From: Planctomycetota bacterium
Lineage (GTDB): Bacteria; Planctomycetota; UBA1135; GCA-002686595
Reading direction: 5' to 3'
Length of the DNA: 64,000 bases
Assembly (NCBI GenBank): GCA_016714045.1
Contig: JADJNY010000002.1
Coordinates: 310,001 to 374,000 of the forward strand
Under the pieces are notes generated by a model that had not been told where the DNA came from, searched no databases, and worked only from the letters and a program-made list of their open reading frames with translations. Shown here in pieces: positions 1-8,204 of the stretch (the stretch's first letter is position 1; each line of letters starts with the position of its first letter). Made by a program: the position numbers and the translations under genes.

Positions 1-1
1 A

Positions 2-388
2 CGCATCCATCTCTCGATCGCCGTCGACGAGCACGGCGGGACGGCTGGGATCCTGACGCTCGAGGACCTGCTCGAGGAACTCGTGGGCGAGATCGTCAGC
101 GAGCACGACACGACCCCCACGACGCAGGTGCGTCGTGAAGCCGACGGCTCGTTCGTCGTGCAGGGCAGCGCGAACGTGCGCGACGTGAACCGCGAGCTCG
201 AGCTCGCGCTCCCCGGCGAGGACGAGGTGAGCACGATCGCGGGACTGTGCCTGCTCCTGAACGACGGGCACTTGCCGTTGAAGGGCGCGCGGCTCGAGGC
301 GGAGGGCGGGGTCGAGCTCGAGGTGCTCGAGACGTCGGCGCGCCGCGTGCGTTCGGTGCGCCTGCACCTGCCGCGGACGGCGGGCTAG
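2..388 (+). CDS. CorC/HlyC-family protein, C-terminal part (5' end outside window)
   Basis: Only the last 128 codons are present; the frame is open to the window edge. The start of the visible part (SIAVDEHGGTAGILTLEDLL followed by EELVGEI) is the end of the second CBS domain of CorC/HlyC-type proteins. The rest (SFVVQGSANVRDVNREL, then AGLCLLLNDGHLP) matches the small CorC_HlyC C-terminal domain. Family members are membrane proteins with an N-terminal DUF21 domain and are linked to Mg/Co efflux or tolerance; the membrane part is not visible here. The last codons and the TAG stop lie inside the first unit of a three-copy 52 bp repeat. Family assignment is firm, substrate unknown. Confidence 0.88.
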   Translation, partial: RIHLSIAVDEHGGTAGILTLEDLLEELVGEIVSEHDTTPTTQVRREADGSFVVQGSANVRDVNRELELALPGEDEVSTIAGLCLLLNDGHLPLKGARLEAEGGVELEVLETSARRVRSVRLHLPRTAG

Positions 389-511
389 TCGCGCGCGCTC
401 GCCACCGTTGCGTCTGCACTTGCCGCGGACGGCGGGCCAGGCGCGCGGGCTCACCACCGGTGCGCATGCACCGGCCGCGGACGGCGGGCTAGTCGCACGC
501 GATCACCACTT
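356..511. repeat. Three tandem 52 bp imperfect repeats between convergent genes
   Basis: The core CCGCGGACGGCGGG begins at 371, 423 and 475, an exact 52 bp period. The units are 356-407, 408-459 and 460-511. Unit 1 holds the end and TAG stop of the CorC/HlyC gene. Unit 3 holds the complement of the TGA stop of the leftward glycosyltransferase. The array therefore fills the whole gap between the two convergent genes and contributes coding sequence to both. Confidence 0.85.
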
Positions 512-1786
512 CCACGTGGCGCGTCGCACGTGCCACGGAACGAAGTTGTCCTCGAAGGACGCGCGCCAGAACGCTTCGCGCAAGAACGCCCACGTGCGTT
601 CGACCATCAGCACGGCCTGGTAGAAGGGCATGATCGGGAAGCACAGGCACAGCCACGCGTCGCGCGGCTTGTCGTTCGAGTAGTAGACGATCGTCGCGGC
701 CTGCGCGGCCTCGATCACGAGGTAGCCGACGTACAGCGTGAAGAGCGGCTTCCACATCTCGAGCCCGTGCGTGCACGCCATCCAGATCATCCAGATCCAG
801 ATGCCGATCAGGCACACGATGTTCGTGATCCACATCCCCGCGGTGAGCACGAAGTCGCTCCACTTGAAGCTCGCGCTCCACGGGAGGCCCATGTCGATGT
901 GCTTCCTGCAGTGGTTGCGGATGATGCCGCTCTGGTCCCAGCGCATTCGTTGCCGCAGGAGCGCGTACCACGTCGTCGGCATGTCCGTGAACGCGTTCGC
1001 GTACGGCGCGGCGGCGATGCGATAGCCCTTCCGGCGCATCGCGAGCGTCAGGTCGAGGTCCTCCGGCGGACCGACGTCCCATCCGCCGATCGTGCGCAGC
1101 GCGCTCGCGCGGAACGCACCGAACGCGCCCGAGACGATGCCGAGCAGGTTCATCCGCGCCGCGAAGAGGCGGCCGACGAGGATCGCGTTCAGGTATTCGT
1201 AGCTCTGCAGCCACGTGACGAGGTTCGTGAACGGTCTGCGGCCGAGCACCGTGCCCGACACGGCGCCGACGCGCGGGTCCGAGAACGGCTGCACGATCTT
1301 CACGAGCGCGTCGGGGCCGAGCTCCGAGTCGGCGTCGATGACGACGATCACTTCGGCGTTCGTGTACTGCAGCGCGAAGTTCATCGCGGACGACTTCCCG
1401 CTGCGGTGCGGCCGCGACATGACGAGCACGCCGTCGTGCGTGCGAGCGAAGTCGTGGGCGACGCGCTCCATCTCGTCCGTCGATCCGTCGGAGAGCACGA
1501 TGATCTCCAGGTCCGGGTACGCGCCGTGCACGCTCTTCAGCGTATGCGCGATCGTGTCGGCCTCGTTGTAGCCGACGAGCAGGGCGCAGACGCGCGGCAC
1601 GTACGGTTCGGGCTTCGGCTTGCGGCCGGCGAAGGCCTGGAAGAACGTGCGGAGCACATCGCCGAGCGTGAACGCGACCTTCAAGAGCCCGTAGCGCGCC
1701 CCGTCGACGAGGATCAGCGCCCACAGGAACGTGATGAGCTCCTCAGGGTGCAGCGAGGAGAGCCAGTGGCTCCATTCGAGCAGCAT
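503..1786 (-). CDS. Family 2 processive glycosyltransferase, membrane-bound (exopolysaccharide synthase-like)
   Basis: 427 aa from the ATG at 1786; a GTG at 1819 would add 11 residues. Neither start has a clear ribosome binding site. An N-terminal membrane segment (about 15-35) precedes a GT-A domain with the full processive GT2 signature: DGS near 100, DADSE near 152, PEDLDLT near 242 and QRMRW near 280. Hydrophobic segments follow (about 300-385). Family members polymerise UDP-sugars on the cytoplasmic face and move the chain through the membrane, as in BcsA and PgaC. It is the last gene of a leftward operon and overlaps the upstream TackOD1 gene by 44 bp. The sugar polymerised cannot be told from sequence. 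Confidence 0.87.
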   Translation of the reverse strand: MLLEWSHWLSSLHPEELITFLWALILVDGARYGLLKVAFTLGDVLRTFFQAFAGRKPKPEPYVPRVCALLVGYNEADTIAHTLKSVHGAYPDLEIIVLSDGSTDEMERVAHDFARTHDGVLVMSRPHRSGKSSAMNFALQYTNAEVIVVIDADSELGPDALVKIVQPFSDPRVGAVSGTVLGRRPFTNLVTWLQSYEYLNAILVGRLFAARMNLLGIVSGAFGAFRASALRTIGGWDVGPPEDLDLTLAMRRKGYRIAAAPYANAFTDMPTTWYALLRQRMRWDQSGIIRNHCRKHIDMGLPWSASFKWSDFVLTAGMWITNIVCLIGIWIWMIWMACTHGLEMWKPLFTLYVGYLVIEAAQAATIVYYSNDKPRDAWLCLCFPIMPFYQAVLMVERTWAFLREAFWRASFEDNFVPWHVRRATWKW

Positions 1787-3587
1787 GGTAGGCGACGAGC
1801 TCGAGCTCGCTGGCGTCACGGGAGAAGAAGCGCTCGGCGCACACGAGGCAGTGGCAGACGGGATCGCGCTCGCCGCATTGGTAGCCGCAGTCGCGGCAGT
1901 CCCACGGACCGGAGAGGTACTCGTAGTCGGCGTTGACCACGAGCTCGCGCGCGCGGCACTTGGGACAGACGAGACCCTGCGCCGTCTCGTACTCGCTCGC
2001 TCGCGCGACGTTGGCGCACGCGAAGTGGTGGATGAGGCGTTCGCACTCGATGCGCGCGGAGCCGCATTGACGGCACCCGAGCCGAATCGTCGGCAACGCC
2101 TCGCAGCGCGGGCAGACGAGCACGCGGTCCACGAGCTCGGGGACGAGCACGCCGAGCTCGCACCACGCGGCGACGAGCTCTTCTGCGTGTCCGTAGCGGT
2201 AGCGCATCGTCGTCGCGTCGAGCACGGGCTCGAGGCGCGCGGGGTCGAGCAGGTCCTCGATCGTCCCGCGCAGACGCAACACGCAGCGGCCTTCGGCGGC
2301 GCTCGCGCTCAGATCGTGCTCGACCCAGGCGAACTCGTTGCGCGCGTCGCCGAGCTCGGCTGCCGCGAGCGCGTGTCCGCCAGCGAGCGGCGTCCAGCCG
2401 TCCAAGGTCGCGCGCAGAGCGCCCGCGGCGACGTCGAGCGAGCGCACGCGCAGGACGGCGCTCGCATCGGGCAGGCCGCGTGCTCCGATCGGCACGAGGA
2501 CGATGCGCCGCGCGCGCGCGAGGACGAGCTCCAGCGACGCGGCCGGCTCCGGCGCGTTCGTCGCGCCCGCTGAGCCCGTCGCGCTCGTCGAGTTCGTCGT
2601 GCTCATCGAACTCGCAACGGCGCGTTCGAGCTCCGCGGTGCCATCCGGATCGGGCGCGTGCGTGCGAGTCGACTCGGGCTCCGGCGTGCGCGCGTGGCCG
2701 AGGTCGGGTACGAGCGGTGCCCCGAGCGGCGGAGCGGGCCGCGGGGCTTGCGCGGTCTCGCGCTCGATCGTGCTCGCGCTCCCGAGCTCGGTCTCGCACG
2801 CACGCCCGTGCGCAGGCTCGCTCGCCGGAACGGGTGAACCCCCCTGCGCGAGCTCGTGTCGCGGCCGCGGCGCGGTCTCGCGCTCCGCCCGTGCCTGGAG
2901 CGCATGCGCGTCGCTGGGCGCGGCCGTCGACGCGAGCTCTGCAGCCTGCGCACGTTCCGGCTCGCGGACCGGCGCGGTCGACGGAGACGACGACGGCGAG
3001 CTCACCTGCCGTTCCGCAGGTGTTTCGATCGGAGCCCCTGCGCCGTCGCCGCGACGAGCGCTCGCGAGCTCGTCCGCGTCCAGGGCGAAGAGGCTCGCTC
3101 GCGACGGACCCCGCGCGGCGCCGCGCATCGGCTCGGGCCGTGGAGCGGGCGTCAACGCGGGAACGAGCGCCTGTTCGAGCTCGGCGGCGACGAACGGCTC
3201 GTCGACGAGCCACAGGCTCGCGCCGGAGCGCAGGACGAGGTCGACGAACGCGAGCTCGCGCTGCGATCCCAGCGCGAGGATCGGGACCGAGCGCGCCATC
3301 GCGCGCAGCCGTCGCAGGAGCGACATCGGCCGCGCGTACGGCGGATCGAAGCGGATGCAGATCGCGGAGGGCGTGTCGCGCTCGAGCGCGGCGCGCGCGT
3401 GATCGCCATGCGCCGCGTGCACGAGCTCGACGCCGGGCCATCGGCGTTGAAGGACGCCGTGCACGGCCGCCACGAGCTCGACGGTGCCGCCGACGAGCAA
3501 CAGGCGGCTCACCGCGCGCTCCGGGCGCACGGCCGACGGATCGGCGGCAGACGGCTGCGCGCCGCGCTCGTCACCGCGCGCGTGCAT
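1743..3587 (-). CDS. REC-like/TackOD1-type zinc-ribbon protein of the exopolysaccharide operon
   Basis: 614 aa. The ATG at 3587 is chosen because a GAGGG-type ribosome binding site lies just upstream and the longer frame shadows the preceding gene. Residues about 27-150 (LLLVGG...VPILALGS...LWLVDEPF) look like a receiver-type fold without the usual acidic phosphorylation pocket. A long Pro/Ala/Glu-rich linker follows. The last ~150 residues carry repeated zinc-ribbon pairs: CPRC, CRQC, HHFAC, CPKC, CRDC and CLVC. This arrangement agrees with the TackOD1 output domain. It overlaps the HlyD-like gene by 17 bp and the glycosyltransferase by 44 bp, which points to translational coupling and a control or assembly role for polymer production. 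Function inferred only. Confidence 0.7.
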   Translation of the reverse strand: MHARGDERGAQPSAADPSAVRPERAVSRLLLVGGTVELVAAVHGVLQRRWPGVELVHAAHGDHARAALERDTPSAICIRFDPPYARPMSLLRRLRAMARSVPILALGSQRELAFVDLVLRSGASLWLVDEPFVAAELEQALVPALTPAPRPEPMRGAARGPSRASLFALDADELASARRGDGAGAPIETPAERQVSSPSSSPSTAPVREPERAQAAELASTAAPSDAHALQARAERETAPRPRHELAQGGSPVPASEPAHGRACETELGSASTIERETAQAPRPAPPLGAPLVPDLGHARTPEPESTRTHAPDPDGTAELERAVASSMSTTNSTSATGSAGATNAPEPAASLELVLARARRIVLVPIGARGLPDASAVLRVRSLDVAAGALRATLDGWTPLAGGHALAAAELGDARNEFAWVEHDLSASAAEGRCVLRLRGTIEDLLDPARLEPVLDATTMRYRYGHAEELVAAWCELGVLVPELVDRVLVCPRCEALPTIRLGCRQCGSARIECERLIHHFACANVARASEYETAQGLVCPKCRARELVVNADYEYLSGPWDCRDCGYQCGERDPVCHCLVCAERFFSRDASELELVAYHAARMEPLALLAAP

Positions 3588-4887
3588 CCTGCCCTCGCAG
3601 CGCCGTCGCGGCGGCGTCGCGCGGACCGGATTCGTCCTCGCTCTCGCGCCGCGTGTTCCACGGCCACCGCCACTCGAGCGGCCACGTCGCGACCTCGCCG
3701 ATGCGCAGAAGCCCCGCGCGGCGCACGTCGGGTTCCGGCCGCAGGACGACCGGCAGGAGCCGTGCGTCGCTCGCGTAGTGGCGTTGCACGCTCTTCGGCG
3801 CGGGCTCGAGCTCGACGCCCTTGTGTTCGACGGTGCAATGCACGAGCTCCTGATGCGGCTCGACGCGGAGCGGGATGCGGTCGCCGACCTCGAGCGCGCG
3901 GCTCTGCTCCTGGTCGAGGTAGAGCAGCACGTGCATCGAGTCGTTCTCGAGCACGGAGACGAGCCCACGGCCCTTCGACGCGCGTTCGCCGACGAAGCAC
4001 GCGCGCTCGATGACGCGACCGCCGACCGGCGCGCGGATCTCGCCCTGCGCGAGGCGCTCGTCGAGCTGCTTTCTCTCCTCGCGCAGCGCGGTGAGGCGCA
4101 GGAGATGGGGGCGGAGCGTGCGCGCCGCAGCACTCTCGTCGGGCGACGAGACGTCCGCGCGCAAGCGCAGCTCCTCCACCGCGGCTTCGAGCTTCTCGAC
4201 CTTCGCGCGCTGGCCTTGCTCCTGGAGGAGGAGGTCGCTGTAGCTCTCGTCGGAGACGATGCCTTGCTCGCGCAGCCCGTCGCGGCGCGAACGCTGGCGC
4301 TCGAGCGACTCGAGCACGGTCTTCTCGCGCAGGAGGTCGCCGAGCGCCGCGAGGTGATCCGCGGCCGCCTTGTGTCGGCGATCCTGGCGCTCCTCCGCGC
4401 GGAGCGCGGCCGTGAGCTGGAGCTCTCCCAGCGCCGCCTCCATCGCCGCGCGCTCGATGCGCAGCGCGTCGTCGAGGCGCGTGCGCTCTTGTTCGAGCTC
4501 GAGGCTCCGCAGGCGCACGAGGAGCGCTCCCTGTTCGACCCACTCGCCTTCGCGGACCTCGACGGACGCGACCTCGCCGTCCCACGGGGGAGCGAGTTCG
4601 ATCACGCGGCCCTCGACCGTGCCCCACCCGCGGTAGCGGAAGAACGCGTTCCAGACCTCGACCGCCGGCCACAGGATCCCCGCGCACAGGACGGCGCCCA
4701 AGAACAGGCGGCCCTTCGGGCGCTTCTGCACCGGGGTCGGGGGCGCGGGGGGAGGCTTCTCCTGCGTGGGCGCCGGGGTCGCCGGCCGCGCGCGGGCATA
4801 GCCGTGCATCCGGACCGGTCCCGGCGTCGAGGCGGGGAGCGGTCCGGCGCCGGGGGGGCGGGCGGCCGGGGGCGGGGCGCTGGGCAT
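3571..4887 (-). CDS. HlyD-family periplasmic adaptor (membrane fusion protein)
   Basis: 438 aa from the ATG at 4887; an alternative ATG at 4809 would remove 26 Pro-rich residues. The order is a Pro/Ala-rich cytoplasmic N-terminus, one membrane segment (GRLFLGAVLCAGILWPAVEV), a lipoyl half-motif (VEGRVIELAPPWDGEVASVE), a long coiled-coil hairpin (about 120-260), the second lipoyl half (IRAPVGGRVIERACFVGERA) and a beta-barrel region. HlyD/EmrA-type adaptors link inner-membrane machines to the outer membrane. As first gene of the operon with the TackOD1 protein and the GT2 synthase, it probably serves polymer export, like the Alg44-type adaptor of alginate systems. That last point is analogy. 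Confidence 0.8.
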   Translation of the reverse strand: MPSAPPPAARPPGAGPLPASTPGPVRMHGYARARPATPAPTQEKPPPAPPTPVQKRPKGRLFLGAVLCAGILWPAVEVWNAFFRYRGWGTVEGRVIELAPPWDGEVASVEVREGEWVEQGALLVRLRSLELEQERTRLDDALRIERAAMEAALGELQLTAALRAEERQDRRHKAAADHLAALGDLLREKTVLESLERQRSRRDGLREQGIVSDESYSDLLLQEQGQRAKVEKLEAAVEELRLRADVSSPDESAAARTLRPHLLRLTALREERKQLDERLAQGEIRAPVGGRVIERACFVGERASKGRGLVSVLENDSMHVLLYLDQEQSRALEVGDRIPLRVEPHQELVHCTVEHKGVELEPAPKSVQRHYASDARLLPVVLRPEPDVRRAGLLRIGEVATWPLEWRWPWNTRRESEDESGPRDAAATALRGQDARAR

Positions 4888-5305
4888 GCGGGAGAAGGGG
4901 CCCGGCGAGGCCGGGCGGGGAGTTCGGGGTATCGAGATCCGGCAGTCCCGAACTTGACACGCGCCGCAAGTGGGACGGACGGGGGAGCAGGCTTCGGGTG
5001 AGGAACGCCGGGGATGCCCCGGGAGGCGCGGTGGGAGAGCGCCCCGGAGCAGGGGGTGGGCCGCGCTCTTCGGCACGCGCGCCGGGCCGTCGATGAGGGC
5101 CTCTGGACCCGCGCGGGCGCGCTTCGAGCTGGGTGCGGGCTGCCGCTCCGGTTGCGCGGCGAGGCCTGCGCTCCCTATCCTCTCCGACTTACCCCCCGCG
5201 CTCGCGGAGCCGTCCGACCCCTCCGTCCCTCCCGCTCGACTGTGCCGCACCGCCCCGGTTCGGCCCCGAGCGCGATCGACCGGCCGGCCGCGAGCGTCGC
5301 AACCC
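4888..5305. other. 418 bp intergenic region between divergent genes
   Basis: This very GC-rich spacer separates the leftward HlyD operon from the rightward APC permease and must hold both promoters. A TATCCT hexamer at 5176-5181 resembles the -10 motif seen before many genes here, though it is 124 nt from the permease start. A TTGACA at 4954-4959 has no matching -10 at 16-18 bp. No RNA gene or repeat was recognised. The frames that cross it are extensions of the flanking genes with unlikely composition. Confidence 0.4.
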
Positions 5306-7189
5306 GTGACCCAACCGGTCGCCGAGTCCGAACCCACCTCGCCCCGTAGCGAGAGCCACCTGCGGCAGCTCACCCCGCTGCTCGTCTGGGCCGTCGTGTT
5401 CTGCGACATCGGGACGTCGCTCTACTACGTCCCCGGCATCCTGTACCGGAACGACCAGGTCCGCGATCTCGCGCCGTTGTTCGTCGCCGCGGCGTTCATC
5501 GGGTTCCTGTTCCTCGCGTCGAAGTACGTCGAGATCTGCTGGCGCAACCCCGATGGCGGCGGCGTTGTGTCGATCGCGAACCAGGCGTTCTCACCGATCG
5601 TCGGCTGCTTCGGCGGGCTCTTGATCTGCGTCGACTACTTCCTGACGTCGGCGATCTCGGCCGTGTCGGGGATGAACTACCTCGCGAGCGTGTTCCCCGA
5701 GGTGGAGCACCACGTCGTCGCGTTCTCGATCGCGACGTTGCTCTTGCTCGCGATCGTGAACACGATCGGTATCCGCGAGAGCGCCATGCTCTCCATGTTC
5801 ATGGCGGCGGCGGCGTTCCTCGTGACGCTGCTCCTGATCGGGGTCGTGCTCGTCAACGCGAACAGCGAGCAGTGGGGTGCGGTGCGGGCGAACGTCCAGC
5901 TGGTCGACACCGTGACGCCGTGGAAGTTCCTGGTGGGCTTTTCGGGGGCTTGGCTCGCATTCTCAGGGCTCGAGAGCATCAGCCAGCTCTCGCCGGCGAT
6001 GCGGCTGCCGATCCAGAAGACGGCGAAGCACGGCATGCGCTACGTGATCGCGACGATGCTGCTCACGTCGCCGATCCTGACGCTGTTCGCGATCTCGTTC
6101 CTGTCCTCGGACGTCAAGTTCCACGACTACGAACGGCTGATGTCGGAGCTCGGTGGGACGTTCGGCGGCACATGGGTCAAGTACGCCGTCGTGATCACGG
6201 GCTCCACGCTGCTCTTGTTCGCCGCGAACACGGCCATCATCGGGTGCTACCACGTGTTCCTCTCGCTGGCCGAGAACGGCTTCATGCCGTCGACGATCGC
6301 GCTGCGCAACCGGCGCTTCGGAACGCCGCAGGTCGCGATCCTGGTCGCCACGTTCATTCCGATCCTCGTCATCGTGTTCGCGCACGGCGACGTCGAGTTC
6401 CTCGGCGACCTGTACGCGTTCGGCCTGCTCGGAGCGTTCGTCCTCAGCTCGTCGGGCCTCGACGTGTTGCGCTGGCGCAGCAAGGTGCGCGGCTGGCGCT
6501 TCTGGATCGGCGTGCTGACGACGGTGATGGTGGTGACGGCCTGGGGCGTCAACCTGCACGAGAAGCCGAACGCCACCCTGTTCGGCTGCCTGCTCGTCGG
6601 CACCGGCCTGGTCATGGCGGTCGGCACGCGCCGCAAGTGGTTCACGGACTGGTTCTACTCCTTCGGCTGGGTCAAGGCGCGCACGCCCGATCGCATCCAC
6701 GCTTCGGAGGAGACCGTCGAGACGAAGGAGGGGATCGAGATCCTCTCGCTGTCGCAGGCGCAGACGATCGCACGGCTCTATCCGTCGAGCACCATGATCG
6801 CGATGCGGTCGTCGAGCCCGGGGCTCGTGTCCGAGGCGATCGCGCGCGAGAAGGGCCGCGGCGGTTCCGCGCTCTACGCGCTCTACGTCGAGGAGCGCAC
6901 GGGGCTCTTCGTGCGCGCCGCGAGCTGGGAACCGCAGTCGGAGGGCGTCACCGCCCTGCGCAACGCCGTCAAGGCCGCCGAGAGCGAGGGGGTGACGCTC
7001 ATCCCGGTTTGGACGATCTCGCACAACGCGGTCGAGGGTATCGTGCGCGCGGCGGAGACGTTGGGCGTGAGCGCCGTCATGATCGGCGTCAGCCAGCGCA
7101 GCGGCATCTATCACTTGCTGCGCGGCCACGTGCTCGCCGGCCTCACGAAGCGTCTGCCGCCCGGCGTGCGCCTCCTCCTCTACGGTTGA
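5306..7189 (+). CDS. APC-family amino acid/polyamine-type permease with C-terminal Usp-like domain
   Basis: 627 aa from the GTG at 5306, which opens just before the first membrane segment; the longer frame upstream is Arg/Pro-rich and looks non-coding. Eleven or twelve hydrophobic segments cover residues about 25-440, starting with LLVWAVVFCDIGTSLYYVPG, where the GTSLYYVPG stretch fits the unwound helix 1 of APC transporters. The last ~150 residues (LYALYVEERTGLFVR...SAVMIGVSQRSGIYHLLRGHV) form a UspA-like cytoplasmic domain. APC permeases with Usp tails are known, and the tail is thought to regulate transport. The substrate is not predictable. A TerC-like and a separate UspA gene follow directly, so the three probably form a transcription unit. 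Confidence 0.82.
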   Translation: MTQPVAESEPTSPRSESHLRQLTPLLVWAVVFCDIGTSLYYVPGILYRNDQVRDLAPLFVAAAFIGFLFLASKYVEICWRNPDGGGVVSIANQAFSPIVGCFGGLLICVDYFLTSAISAVSGMNYLASVFPEVEHHVVAFSIATLLLLAIVNTIGIRESAMLSMFMAAAAFLVTLLLIGVVLVNANSEQWGAVRANVQLVDTVTPWKFLVGFSGAWLAFSGLESISQLSPAMRLPIQKTAKHGMRYVIATMLLTSPILTLFAISFLSSDVKFHDYERLMSELGGTFGGTWVKYAVVITGSTLLLFAANTAIIGCYHVFLSLAENGFMPSTIALRNRRFGTPQVAILVATFIPILVIVFAHGDVEFLGDLYAFGLLGAFVLSSSGLDVLRWRSKVRGWRFWIGVLTTVMVVTAWGVNLHEKPNATLFGCLLVGTGLVMAVGTRRKWFTDWFYSFGWVKARTPDRIHASEETVETKEGIEILSLSQAQTIARLYPSSTMIAMRSSSPGLVSEAIAREKGRGGSALYALYVEERTGLFVRAASWEPQSEGVTALRNAVKAAESEGVTLIPVWTISHNAVEGIVRAAETLGVSAVMIGVSQRSGIYHLLRGHVLAGLTKRLPPGVRLLLYG

Positions 7190-7211
7190 CGTCGCTACGG
7201 AGAGCTCGGTG

Positions 7212-8204
7212 ATGGAAGGCTGGTTGCCCTGGACGATCTTCGGCGTCCTCGTCCTCGGGATGATGGTGCTGGATCTCGGCGTCTTCCACCGGAAGGCGCA
7301 CGAGGTGACCGTCAAGGAGGCCCTCGGCTGGACCGCGGTGTGGGTCGCGATCGGGCTCGCGTTCGCGGGCTACATCCGCTTCTTCATCGACGCTCCAGCG
7401 ATCGAAGCGGCACGCGCGTCGGGTGCGGTCCTGCCGGAGCCCTTGTGGGTCAGCTACATCACGTGCTGGCTGACGGAGTACGCGCTCTCCGTCGACAACA
7501 TCTTCGTCTTCCTCGTCATCTTCACCTACTTCGGCGTGCCGGCGGACAGCCGTCACCGCGTGCTCTTCTGGGGCATCCTCGGCGCGATGGTGATGCGCGC
7601 GGTGTTCCTGGTGAGCGGCGTCGCGCTCATCGAGCGCTTCCATTGGACGGTGTACGTCCTCGGGGCGATCCTGATCCTCACCGCGGGCAAGCTGCTCTTC
7701 TCCGGCGACGACGAGATGGAGCCCGAGAAGAACCTCGTCCTTCGCCTCGCGAAGCGCTTCCTGCCGGTGACCGATTCGTACGAAGGCTCGCGCTTCTTCG
7801 TCGTGCGCGAGGGGCGCAAGTACGCGACGCCGCTGTTCCTCGCGCTGCTCGTCGTCGAGTCCACGGACGTGCTGTTCGCGGTCGATTCCGTGCCGGCTGC
7901 GCTCGGCATCTCGCAGGACACGTTCGTCCTCTACACGTCGAACATCTTCGCCATCCTCGGCCTGCGCTCGCTCTTCTTCGCCGTCGCGGGCCTCCTGAAG
8001 TACCTCCACTACCTGAAACATGGGCTCTCGGCGATCCTCGCGTTCGTCGGCGTGAAGATGCTCCTTCCGGAGGAGCACAAGATCCCCGTCCAGATCGCGC
8101 TCGGCGTGGTGGGCGGGATCCTCGTGCTCGCCATCGTCGCGTCGGTCGTGCGGGCGTGGCTCGTGAAGGACAAGGACGAGGACGGGAAAGGCGCGTCGTC
8201 ATGA
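7212..8204 (+). CDS. TerC-family integral membrane protein
   Basis: 330 aa. The ATG at 7212 is preferred over the adjacent GTG at 7209 because GGAGAG lies about 9 nt upstream. The family signature is clear: VLDLGVFHRKAHEV, then WLTEYALSVDNIFVFLVIF, then VVESTDVLFAVDSVPA, with about eight membrane segments. TerC/Alx-type proteins are linked to tellurite resistance, pH response and Mn export at the membrane; the acidic residues in the E-x-x-LSVDN and ES-x-DVLFAVDS motifs are the conserved metal-site candidates. It overlaps the next gene by ATGA (8201-8204), so translation is coupled to the universal stress protein. Confidence 0.9.
   Translation: MEGWLPWTIFGVLVLGMMVLDLGVFHRKAHEVTVKEALGWTAVWVAIGLAFAGYIRFFIDAPAIEAARASGAVLPEPLWVSYITCWLTEYALSVDNIFVFLVIFTYFGVPADSRHRVLFWGILGAMVMRAVFLVSGVALIERFHWTVYVLGAILILTAGKLLFSGDDEMEPEKNLVLRLAKRFLPVTDSYEGSRFFVVREGRKYATPLFLALLVVESTDVLFAVDSVPAALGISQDTFVLYTSNIFAILGLRSLFFAVAGLLKYLHYLKHGLSAILAFVGVKMLLPEEHKIPVQIALGVVGGILVLAIVASVVRAWLVKDKDEDGKGASS

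Noticed and set aside
4954..4959. TTGACA as a consensus -35 box
   Set aside because: No -10-like hexamer at 16-18 bp on either strand; in GC-rich spacer sequence this can be chance.
4970..5305. N-terminal extension of the APC permease
   Set aside because: Arg/Gly/Pro-rich sequence with no domain; the GTG at 5306 sits right before the first membrane segment.
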